NCBI GenBank assembly: GCA_028819575.1
Contig: JAPPLB010000025.1
Span: 1 to 44,610 of the forward strand
DNA length: 44,610 nucleotides
Source of the DNA: Bryobacterales bacterium
Lineage (GTDB): Bacteria > Acidobacteriota > Terriglobia > Bryobacterales > UBA6623
Direction of reading: 5' to 3'
Part shown: positions 1-6,529 of the stretch, piece by piece
How the letters are laid out: each line of letters starts with the position of its first letter
How positions within the stretch are numbered: position 1 is the first letter of the stretch
The notes under the pieces: generated by a model
Database searches by the model: none
Seen by the model: the letters and a program-made list of their open reading frames with translations, nothing else
What the model was told of the DNA's origin: nothing
Made by a program: the position numbers and the translations under genes

Positions 1-87
1 TACGTTGAGCACGGCAAGCAAGCGCAACGAAGTCATGGCGGTCGTATCGCGTGCTACGGACGTCGGGTGGTGAGAAATGCAGGCTAG
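1..87 (+). repeat. Dispersed inverted-end repeat, copy R1 (right half, cut by window edge)
   Basis: Right half of the dispersed element described at 23224-23408: it starts at the central TACGTTGAGCACGGC segment and ends with the terminal GTGGTGAGAAATGCAGGCTAG. It is close to the matching half of copies R3 and R5. Because it begins at base 1, it cannot be told whether the left half lies upstream. It is intergenic; no gene is visible between it and the tRNA promoter. Confidence 0.85.
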
Positions 88-193
88 CTCAGCACGCATC
101 GCTCGAAGACATGCCACCTCCGCACCCTTCCAGCCTGTGATTCTCGCGGCATGAGACTGGCGCCGAGGTTCCGGGGCGCCTCTGGGCGGTTTG

Positions 194-222
194 TTGACGC
201 CCACTCGAAGCGCCGATAGACT
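194..222 (+). promoter_or_regulatory. Sigma70-type promoter of the tRNA-Glu gene
   Basis: TTGACG (194-199) and TAGACT (217-222) are separated by exactly 17 nt. Transcription would begin near 229, leaving a leader of about 30 nt before the tRNA. The boxes were read directly; promoter activity is inferred. Confidence 0.65.
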
Positions 223-259
223 GAGACGAGCAGCAACCCTCCGCAGCAGGTCCCATCGC

Positions 260-337
260 GTCCCCATCGTCTAGCCAGGCCTAGGACACCGCCCTTTCAC
301 GGCGGCAACGCGGGTTCAAATCCCGCTGGGGACGCCA
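260..337 (+). tRNA. tRNA-Glu (anticodon UUC), CCA encoded
   Basis: The acceptor stem GTCCCCA (260-266) pairs with TGGGGAC (327-333), followed by discriminator G334 and an encoded CCA (335-337). The anticodon stem CCGCC/GGCGG (289-293 and 301-305) closes the 7-nt loop CTTTCAC, giving anticodon TTC. The T arm carries GGTTCAAATCC. All arms are intact, so the gene should be functional. No integrase or attachment-site duplication is seen next to it. Confidence 0.96.
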
Positions 338-342
338 ATTTC

Positions 343-398
343 TAAAAGGCCGTGTCTCGTGTCTCGTGATTCGTGACCCCAAAACCTGAGCAGGCGGT
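343..398 (+). repeat. Heptamer repeat cluster H1 (CGTGTCT/CGTGATT units)
   Basis: After AAAAGGC come four back-to-back 7-bp units: CGTGTCT (351-357), CGTGTCT (358-364), CGTGATT (365-371) and CGTGACC (372-378), then AAAACCTGAG. The same lead-in, units and AAAACCTGAG tail recur just downstream of the methyltransferase gene (1368-1463), so the two clusters bracket that gene. Related clusters lie at 3342-3425 and 12475-12500. Confidence 0.75.
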
Positions 399-481
399 AC
401 GGCCTTTGCTCAAGGGCGGATTACATGCAGGCCGGCGCGCGCTGTCGGGCGAGCTTGGCGTTGTACACTCGGAAGTTCGTC

Positions 482-1369
482 ATGGTTCAGCAACTTCAGC
501 CGGAAGAGCAGCGGCGCATCGCGGCCGAGCATGCCGGCGAAACGCGCCGGTTCAACGAACGCCTGCGGGCGCTCGGCCTCGATGAAGCCGCGCGCTACTA
601 CTGGTACCACGCCGTCGATCTGGGCGACGGGCTGGTAACGCCCGGGCTCTACGATTTCCGAGGCAGCCTCGATCGCTTCGCGTTTCCCGAAGAGATGAGG
701 GGCATGCGCGTTCTTGACGTCGGCTCGGCGACCGGGTTCTTCACGTTCGAGTTCGCCAGGCGGGGCGCTCGGGTCACTTCGGTGGAGCTGCCTTCTCTCG
801 AATCGCTGGACCGGTTTCCCGGCCAGACCGTCGAGCAGTCCATCGACAAGATCGAGCACATGCTCGATCCCGGCCGCGAAGGGACCGGCCCGAAGAAGTC
901 CGCCGCCGAACGCGCCGCCGAGTACTACGACCTGCTGCTCGACGGCCCGTTCCGCTTCTGCCGGGAGCGCCTGCATGTCGAAGTCGACCGCTGCTATTCG
1001 AGCATCTACGACCTGACTCCCGAAAAGCTCGGGGGAGGGGATTTCGACCTGGTGTTCATCGGCGACGTGCTGCTGCACACGCTCCATCCGCTGCAAGCCC
1101 TGACCGCCGTCGTTCCCCTTTGCACGGGGACGCTGGTTCTTTCGCAGTTCTTCCCCGAGACGACGGACGAGCGGCCGGCCATGCTCTACGTCGGGGGCGC
1201 CGACCCGGCGGTCGATGAGATTTCCTGGTGGTGGCCCAACCAGGCCTGCCTCGAGGAACTGTTGGGCAAGTTCGGGTTCCGGGAAGTCAAGGCCGCCGGC
1301 CGGCACTCGGGCATCCTGCGTCCGTCGGGCTTCGTCTACGAGCGAACCATCCTCCACGCACGGCGGTGA
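482..1369 (+). CDS. Class I SAM-dependent methyltransferase
   Basis: A 295-residue Rossmann-fold methyltransferase. The glycine-rich SAM loop VLDVGSATG is at residues 77-85, with the acidic end of strand 2 (SVEL) about 20 residues later. The preceding WYHAVDLGDGLVTPG stretch resembles the CmoB/DUF1698-like group that modifies small molecules or tRNA; the substrate cannot be told from sequence. The start at ATG 482 was chosen because GGAAG (471-475) sits 6 nt upstream; an in-frame ATG at 425 would add 19 residues with no comparable site. The gene stands alone between heptamer clusters H1 and H2, downstream of tRNA-Glu. A tRNA-modifying role is possible but is not shown. Confidence 0.85.
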   Translation: MVQQLQPEEQRRIAAEHAGETRRFNERLRALGLDEAARYYWYHAVDLGDGLVTPGLYDFRGSLDRFAFPEEMRGMRVLDVGSATGFFTFEFARRGARVTSVELPSLESLDRFPGQTVEQSIDKIEHMLDPGREGTGPKKSAAERAAEYYDLLLDGPFRFCRERLHVEVDRCYSSIYDLTPEKLGGGDFDLVFIGDVLLHTLHPLQALTAVVPLCTGTLVLSQFFPETTDERPAMLYVGGADPAVDEISWWWPNQACLEELLGKFGFREVKAAGRHSGILRPSGFVYERTILHARR

Positions 1370-1463
1370 AAAGGCCGTGTTTCGAAAAAAGGCCGTGTTT
1401 CGTGATTCGTGTCTCGTGATTCGAAAAAAAGCCGTGACTCGTGAAAAACCTGAGAGGCCGTGT
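1368..1463 (+). repeat. Heptamer repeat cluster H2
   Basis: Starts at the stop codon of the methyltransferase. It contains units CGTGTTT, CGTGTTT, CGTGATT, CGTGTCT, CGTGATT and CGTGACT, interrupted by CGAAAAAA spacers and repeated AAGGC lead-ins, then AAAACCTGAG as in H1. It is intergenic, between convergent genes. Translated, it gives low-complexity peptides in every frame, which explains several spurious open frames here. Nothing else is seen in 1464-1552. Confidence 0.75.
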
Positions 1464-1552
1464 TGCCGGCACGGGCGGCTCGGTTGCTCAGCGCGAGTTC
1501 GAACTCGACCGGCTCCCAACGGACTCCCTCGCCGGCACTTTTCGACAAGCCC

Positions 1553-1918
1553 CTATTCGGATGCACGAATCAGCAAAACGCCCTCATAGATGAGCAACGA
1601 GGCTGCAAACGGCACCATGACCAGCCACAGGGTTCCGCTCTCCAGCCCACTGTCCGCCATCTTCGCCAGGTAGTTGTAGGCATATAAGTGAGCCAGCGCC
1701 CCGACCAGGACCGCCACCACGAGCCGGGGCCATTCGGTTTCTCCCTTCACCGAACCGAAGATTTTCTCGATGAAAACGAGCACGAGGGCGATGACTGCAA
1801 AAGGGTCGAGCCAATCGAATATGGGCTTGGCCGTCGCGGGATTGACGGCGTAGAAGAAATTGTTGAGCGTCAAAACGAAAGCTACGACGAGCAAGAAGCA
1901 TCCTTTTAGTGACCGCAT
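1553..1918 (-). CDS. Small four-helix membrane protein, unknown function
   Basis: A 121-residue protein with about four hydrophobic segments (residues 6-24, 36-54, 66-87, 97-116) and short loops, so an inner-membrane location is likely. I do not recognise the family. The start is ATG 1918: the minus strand carries GGAGGAG about 8 nt upstream, one of the best ribosome sites in the window. It overlaps the 3' end of the Wzt-like ATPase gene by 13 nt, so the two are probably cotranscribed and translationally coupled. It is too short to be the missing Wzm permease, but it could be an accessory membrane component. Confidence 0.75.
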   Translation of the reverse strand: MRSLKGCFLLVVAFVLTLNNFFYAVNPATAKPIFDWLDPFAVIALVLVFIEKIFGSVKGETEWPRLVVAVLVGALAHLYAYNYLAKMADSGLESGTLWLVMVPFAASLLIYEGVLLIRASE

Positions 1919-3237
1919 ATTTCGTCTCCTCCCATTCTTCTGTCGTGTCCCGTAGTGGATTTCGCTCCCTGCCCATGGGTCACCGCGCGAAACGGGATGC
2001 TCAACAGGCCCTCCACCGGCGGCGCTTCTTGTTCCACGGGCAGGCGGAGCGCGTTCTCGACCATGTCGCACACCGCGAACTCGGTCACGGCGCCTTCGGC
2101 GAAGGCCGGCGTGAACGTGATGTACTCGGCGGCGAAGCGCGGCATGTGAAGGTGAAAGTCGGCCGTGATCACGTCGCCCGGTTGCATGATGGGCAGGGCG
2201 ACATCTTCCTGGATGGTATTGGTGCCGGCAAAATCCATCCCGCGGTCGTTTCGCAGTTGGCAGCCGACGATGGGCAGCCGCACTTCCTGGCGGGCCCGCA
2301 CGCTGATGCGCACCACGATCCTCTGCCCCGGAACGATCGCCTGGAGAGGCCGGCCCCGCTCATCGACGACCGTGATGCCCAGCACTTCGCCGCGGCCGTC
2401 TCCGTGCCGCTTGGGATCTTTCGGAAGGCGCGTAATCACTTCTTCCGGCGGGTCCAACCGCCTGTCGGCGCGCCCGCGCGCCCGCTCACCCCGCAGATAG
2501 ACCGCATCCTTCTTGACCAGCGCCGCCATGTAGTCGAGCGCCACCTCCTTCGTATCTCCGAGCTTCGCGATACGGCCCTGTTCGAGCCACAGGGTGCGGT
2601 CGCCCAGGGCCTTGACGTCGGCGATGTTGTGGCTGACGAAGACGATCGTCACGCCGCGCTCGCGCAGTTCGTGGATCTTGTGCATGCAGCGTTGCGCGAA
2701 CCGGATGTCCCCAACCGAAAGCGCCTCGTCCACGATCAGGATCTCGGGATCGACCTGCACGGCGATCGAGAACGCCAGCCGCATGACCATCCCGCTGGAG
2801 TAGGTCTTCAAGGGCTGATCGGCGTGCCGGCCCAACTCCGCGAAGGCGAAGATGCCGTCGAGCCGCTGCGCGATCTCGCGGGTCGTCAGCCCCAGGAGCG
2901 TCCCATTGAGGAAGACGTTCTCGCGTCCGGTGAACTCCGAGTTGAACCCCGAGCCCAGCTCCAGCAGAGCCGCGACCCGTCCGCGGACGCGAACGGTCCC
3001 GCTGCTGGGACGCAGGATGCCGGCGATGAGCTTGAGAAGGGTCGTCTTGCCGGAGCCGTTCTCGCCCACGATGCAGAACGTCTCGCCCTGCTGAATGTCG
3101 AGCGTGACATCCCGCAGCGCCCAGTGCTCCTCGTGACGCCGGAGCCGGCCCGCCGTCAGAAACTCCTTGACGCGGCCGGAGCCGTGCGGGTAGGTCTTGA
3201 AGACCTTGCTGACGCCCTGGAATGCGACGACTCCCAT
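1906..3237 (-). CDS. Wzt-like ABC transporter ATPase of polysaccharide export
   Basis: A 443-residue protein. The nucleotide-binding domain has Walker A GENGSGKT (58-65), signature YSSGM (146-150), Walker B ILIVDEA (166-172) and switch His203 (SHN). YSSGM in place of LSGGQ is typical of the Wzt/TagH/RfbB branch that energises O-antigen or teichoic-acid export. Residues about 285-420 form a beta-rich C-terminal domain like the Wzt carbohydrate-binding domain, which reads the terminal modification of the glycan. Normally the gene is next to the permease wzm; here no permease is adjacent, since upstream lies a 360-bp gap and a divergent operon. Start ATG 3237; no clear Shine-Dalgarno, but TATGAT lies 11 nt upstream. 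Confidence 0.85.
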   Translation of the reverse strand: MGVVAFQGVSKVFKTYPHGSGRVKEFLTAGRLRRHEEHWALRDVTLDIQQGETFCIVGENGSGKTTLLKLIAGILRPSSGTVRVRGRVAALLELGSGFNSEFTGRENVFLNGTLLGLTTREIAQRLDGIFAFAELGRHADQPLKTYSSGMVMRLAFSIAVQVDPEILIVDEALSVGDIRFAQRCMHKIHELRERGVTIVFVSHNIADVKALGDRTLWLEQGRIAKLGDTKEVALDYMAALVKKDAVYLRGERARGRADRRLDPPEEVITRLPKDPKRHGDGRGEVLGITVVDERGRPLQAIVPGQRIVVRISVRARQEVRLPIVGCQLRNDRGMDFAGTNTIQEDVALPIMQPGDVITADFHLHMPRFAAEYITFTPAFAEGAVTEFAVCDMVENALRLPVEQEAPPVEGLLSIPFRAVTHGQGAKSTTGHDRRMGGDEICGH

Positions 3238-3341
3238 CGGCTTGCTCCATCATACCCGGGCGCCTGACGGGTTTTGCTCCTTTGGGTACTGAAGCCCTTC
3301 AGTCTTTTTTTGTCCTGTTCGACCTGCATTGCATGAGGAGA

Positions 3342-3425
3342 GAAGAGCCTTGACTCGTGATGAAGGGCCGTGATTCGTGTTTCGCGATGCAAAATCGAAA
3401 ACCCGGAAATGCGAAATCCCGAGGC
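3342..3425 (+). repeat. Heptamer repeat cluster H3 (degenerate)
   Basis: Contains CGTGATG, GGCCGTGATT, CGTGTTT, CGCGATG, then a degenerate run of CGAAA/GCGAAA blocks. It lies in the 360-bp gap (3238-3597) between the divergent Wzt-like gene and the DUF58 gene. Apart from this cluster and the start-proximal -10 box at 3586, I see no gene or other element in the gap. Confidence 0.55.
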
Positions 3426-3585
3426 GCCAACAGCGGCATTTACCGAATCGCCGCCTGGATTCCCTGTTCAGGATGGTCCACGATTGCCCGGCATTGCTCG
3501 GGCACCCCCTCCCCCTGCCGCAAGTGCAGTGTCCGCGCCCACGGGCGGCGCCCGGTGGAGCGCCGGCCTCTCCCCTTGCCTCTGC

Positions 3586-3591
3586 TAGTCT
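3586..3591 (+). promoter_or_regulatory. -10 box just before GTG 3598 (probable leaderless start)
   Basis: TAGTCT is followed by 6 nt and then the GTG start of the DUF58 gene. With normal -10 to +1 spacing, transcription would begin at the start codon. No Shine-Dalgarno is present upstream. The arrangement matches those at 13343, 30905, 38073, 41957 and 42024. Confidence 0.5.
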
Positions 3592-3597
3592 GAATGC

Positions 3598-4506
3598 GTG
3601 CAAGCGCCCGATCCGCTCCTCGACCGCCAGACCCTCGAGCGCCTCGAGCGCCTCGCGATCCGCTGGCAGCAGTCGTTTCAGGGCCTGTTGGGGGGCAACA
3701 ACCTTTCGCGTTACGCCGGCGCGGGCCATGAATTCCTCGATCACCGCCACTACCAGCAGGGGGACGATCTGCGCTCGGTCAACTGGCGGGCCTATCTGCG
3801 GCTCGGCCGCCTGTTCCTGAAAATGTTCCGCACCGAGCCTCGCACGCCGGTGCGGCTGATGATCGACACCAGCGAGTCCATGTCGTGCGGAGCTTCCGAG
3901 AGAGGCGGCGAACCGAAATTCACCTATGCCTGCCGTTTGGCGGCGGCGCTCTGCTACATCGGACTGGTAAGGCTCGAGTCGATCGTCATCCAGCCGTTCT
4001 CCGACGTCATGGCCGAAAACTTCCGCTCCGGGGGAGGCCGCCACCGCTTCGCGGGAGCGTCGCAGTTCATTGGCGGGCTGTCGACCGGCGGCCGCTCCGA
4101 CTTCGCCGCCGCCACGCGGCAGTTTCTGCAAGCGGCGCCTTCCTCGGGGTTCACGATCATCCTGTCCGATTTCCTCAGCGACGGCAATGAGCAACGCGCC
4201 CTGCAATACCTTGCCGACCACGGGCAGGAGCTGATGCTCATTCACCTCGCCGGACCGGAGGACGCCGCCCCGTTCGACCAGGGGGAATTCGAGCTGGTTG
4301 ACTCCGAGTCGGGCGAGGTGCTGCGGATGAGCGTGGACCGCCCCGTGATCGACGACTACGTTGCGGCCTTCGAGCAACATGCTCACGACGTCGAGTACGT
4401 CGCGCTCCGAAACGGCGGCCGCTACACGCGTCTCACGACCGACGTCGACCTCGACGACGCTCTCTATGGGGCGCTGATGTTCACGGGCTCTTTGAGCCTG
4501 CAGTAA
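3598..4506 (+). CDS. DUF58 domain protein, first gene of vWA operon
   Basis: A 302-residue cytoplasmic protein. The DUF58 hallmark (GHEF..HRHYQQGDDLRSVNWRAYLRLGRL) spans about residues 42-77, and a vWA-like strand with an intact MIDAS start DTSES follows at about residue 90. DUF58 proteins normally work with a MoxR-type AAA ATPase and BatA/BatB-like vWA membrane proteins; the two following genes supply the latter, while no MoxR gene is adjacent. Start GTG 3598 has a -10 hexamer 6 nt upstream and no ribosome site. A gap of 16 nt precedes the next gene, consistent with one operon. Exact function is unknown; chaperone-like or maturation roles are known for relatives. Confidence 0.88.
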   Translation: MQAPDPLLDRQTLERLERLAIRWQQSFQGLLGGNNLSRYAGAGHEFLDHRHYQQGDDLRSVNWRAYLRLGRLFLKMFRTEPRTPVRLMIDTSESMSCGASERGGEPKFTYACRLAAALCYIGLVRLESIVIQPFSDVMAENFRSGGGRHRFAGASQFIGGLSTGGRSDFAAATRQFLQAAPSSGFTIILSDFLSDGNEQRALQYLADHGQELMLIHLAGPEDAAPFDQGEFELVDSESGEVLRMSVDRPVIDDYVAAFEQHAHDVEYVALRNGGRYTRLTTDVDLDDALYGALMFTGSLSLQ

Positions 4507-4522
4507 GAGGAAGCCGCGGGAC

Positions 4523-6529
4523 ATGGAACTGCTGAGTCTCACACTGGCCGAGTTGCTCGCGTTCGCCGTTCCCATCAGCGCTGCGGTCGTCGCCCTTTAT
4601 TTCTACGACCGCTCCCGCCGCCGCCGCGTCGTCTCGACTCTGCGTTTCTGGCCACGGCGTCCGGTGTACCTGATGACGACGCGCCGCCGGCGCTTGCAGC
4701 AGCCCTGGTCGTTGCTGCTGCAGCTTCTGGCGGCGCTCTTGCTGTTGTTGGCGATCGCGGACCTTCGCTTCAGCGGATCGAGCAGTACATCACGCCATCA
4801 CGTCGTGATCCTCGAGACCTCCGCCTGGATGAGCGCGGCAGCCGGGGAAGGGCAGGGCGGCACCCTGCTCGACCGGGCTCGCGACCGGGCATCCGCTTTT
4901 CTCGACGCCCTGCCCGCCGACGATCCGGTGCTGTTGATCCAGGGCGACGCGAACCCGATGGTCGTTCAGGGCTTCACCACCAATCGGACCGCTTTCCGGG
5001 AATCCCTCGACTCGCTGCAGCCAAGCTGGACCGCCGCCAACCTGGCGGACGCCGTCGAGCTTGCCAAGAGCGTCCTGCGCCTGGCGGCGGCCTCGAACGG
5101 CGCCGGCGGACTGGAGACATCGAACGCCGTCGGGGAAATCGTCTACATCGGCGGCGGCCGGGTCTCCCCCGAGGTGCTGGGCCGGGTCGACACTTCCGAT
5201 CTGCCCTTCTTGCGCTACATCGCCGTCGGTGAAGAAGTCGATGACGTGGGTCTCACCCGCGTCAGCGCCCATCGCGAGCCCGCCGACCCGAGGCGATGGC
5301 GCGTTGTCGCCGAAGTGCACAACCACGGCAACCGGCCTCGGCCCGTCCGCCTCGAATTCGAGTTCGAGCAACAACGTCTCGGCTACAAGGCGGTCATGGT
5401 TCCGGCCGAACAGGCGCAGGAGGTCGTTTTCCATCTGGGCACGGAACGCGCCGGGGTTCTCTCCGCCCGTCTGGCGGAGGAAGACGGTTTCGCCGGCAAT
5501 AACCGTGCGGCCCTCGATCTGCCTTCAATACGGACCCGGGTCGTGCGCTTCGCGTCGCCGCGCGAGCCGCTATGGCGCCCGCTGCTTTCCGCGACACCTG
5601 CCGTCGAAGCCGTGTTCGCCGCTTCCCGCGGCACGATCGAGCCGGATCTTGAAGTTTTCGATCGCACCGCGCCGGACAGCGTGCCGGGAGGACTCTTCAT
5701 CGAGCCTCCCCGCGCCGCATCGCCGATAGCGGTCAGCCGCTCCGTCGGGCCGACCCGCATTACGCAATGGGCGTCCCATCATCCGATCGCCGCGGGGCTG
5801 CGCACGCAAGACCTGCTGTTGCCGAGGGCGCTGGTGTTCGCACCCGAACCCGGCGACGTGGTCGTTGCGGAAACGCAAGACGGCCCCGTCGTCGTTGCCC
5901 GCGAAAGGGAGGGCCGGAAGACCGTCGCATACGGATTCGATCCACTGGAAACGCGGCTGGCCAATCGCCTGGTGACGCCTCTGCTGTTCGCCAATACGCT
6001 TCGCTGGTTCTCGCCGGACCTCTTCATCAGCCGCCAGGTGCTGGCCGGATCTCCCGGGCTCGTGGAAACCCCGGTCGATGCCGAGGACGAAAGCGAAGTC
6101 GCCGTTCGCTCGGCGGAGCTGAGCAGCCTGCCCTGGTCGCTCAAGGACGGGCGCCTGCGCTTCTTCATGCCCACCCCGGGCAACGTGGAGGTGACGACTC
6201 CCTTCCGAGAGACCGGATGGAGCCTCACTCTTCCCGAGCTCGGCACGTCCCGTTGGGACCCGCCGGAAGGGACGTTGCGGGGCGTCCCGCCGCCCTCGGC
6301 CGCGGCGGCCGGATGGGGCTTTCCGCTCTGGCCCTGGCTCGCACTGCTGGCGGCGGCCTGCTGGTTGATTGACTGGACCTGCTACGGCCGCGTCTCGGCG
6401 CCGCGATCCGTTGCGGGCGTCTCTGGTTCCGCCGGCCGCTTCAATCCCAGCATCCTCGGCGGTCCGGGCTTTACGCAGCCTCCCGTGCGCGACTATGAGC
6501 CGGCCGGGCAGTCCAGGGGGGCGCGGTGA
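4523..6529 (+). CDS. BatA-like membrane protein with degenerate vWA domain
   Basis: A 668-residue protein. The N-terminal BatA-type region has two membrane helices (about 10-28 and 62-80) flanking an arginine-rich segment (RRRR..). A vWA-like domain follows, but the MIDAS motif expected as DxSxS reads ETSAW (ILETSAWM), so metal binding is probably lost. A long beta-rich middle resembles CARDB/adhesion-type repeats. A third helix near residues 590-615 (rich in W, L and A) anchors the C-terminus. AAGAGGAAGC before ATG 4523 is the likely ribosome site. The stop overlaps the GTG of the next gene (GTGA, 6526-6529), indicating translational coupling. It probably forms a membrane complex with its two neighbours. 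Confidence 0.85.
   Translation: MELLSLTLAELLAFAVPISAAVVALYFYDRSRRRRVVSTLRFWPRRPVYLMTTRRRRLQQPWSLLLQLLAALLLLLAIADLRFSGSSSTSRHHVVILETSAWMSAAAGEGQGGTLLDRARDRASAFLDALPADDPVLLIQGDANPMVVQGFTTNRTAFRESLDSLQPSWTAANLADAVELAKSVLRLAAASNGAGGLETSNAVGEIVYIGGGRVSPEVLGRVDTSDLPFLRYIAVGEEVDDVGLTRVSAHREPADPRRWRVVAEVHNHGNRPRPVRLEFEFEQQRLGYKAVMVPAEQAQEVVFHLGTERAGVLSARLAEEDGFAGNNRAALDLPSIRTRVVRFASPREPLWRPLLSATPAVEAVFAASRGTIEPDLEVFDRTAPDSVPGGLFIEPPRAASPIAVSRSVGPTRITQWASHHPIAAGLRTQDLLLPRALVFAPEPGDVVVAETQDGPVVVAREREGRKTVAYGFDPLETRLANRLVTPLLFANTLRWFSPDLFISRQVLAGSPGLVETPVDAEDESEVAVRSAELSSLPWSLKDGRLRFFMPTPGNVEVTTPFRETGWSLTLPELGTSRWDPPEGTLRGVPPPSAAAAGWGFPLWPWLALLAAACWLIDWTCYGRVSAPRSVAGVSGSAGRFNPSILGGPGFTQPPVRDYEPAGQSRGAR

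Noticed and set aside
260-337. tRNA-Glu as an integration site for a mobile island
   Set aside because: No integrase follows and no duplicated tRNA 3' end was found downstream in the window.
343-1463. Heptamer clusters considered as a CRISPR array
   Set aside because: Units are 7 bp, there are no unique spacers of constant length and no cas genes nearby.
410-1519. 369-residue open frame on the minus strand
   Set aside because: Antisense to the methyltransferase; its start region is translation of the heptamer repeats.
1909-3267. 452-residue open frame on the plus strand
   Set aside because: Antisense to the Wzt-like ATPase gene, rich in Asp/His/Arg as expected for a GC-rich shadow frame.
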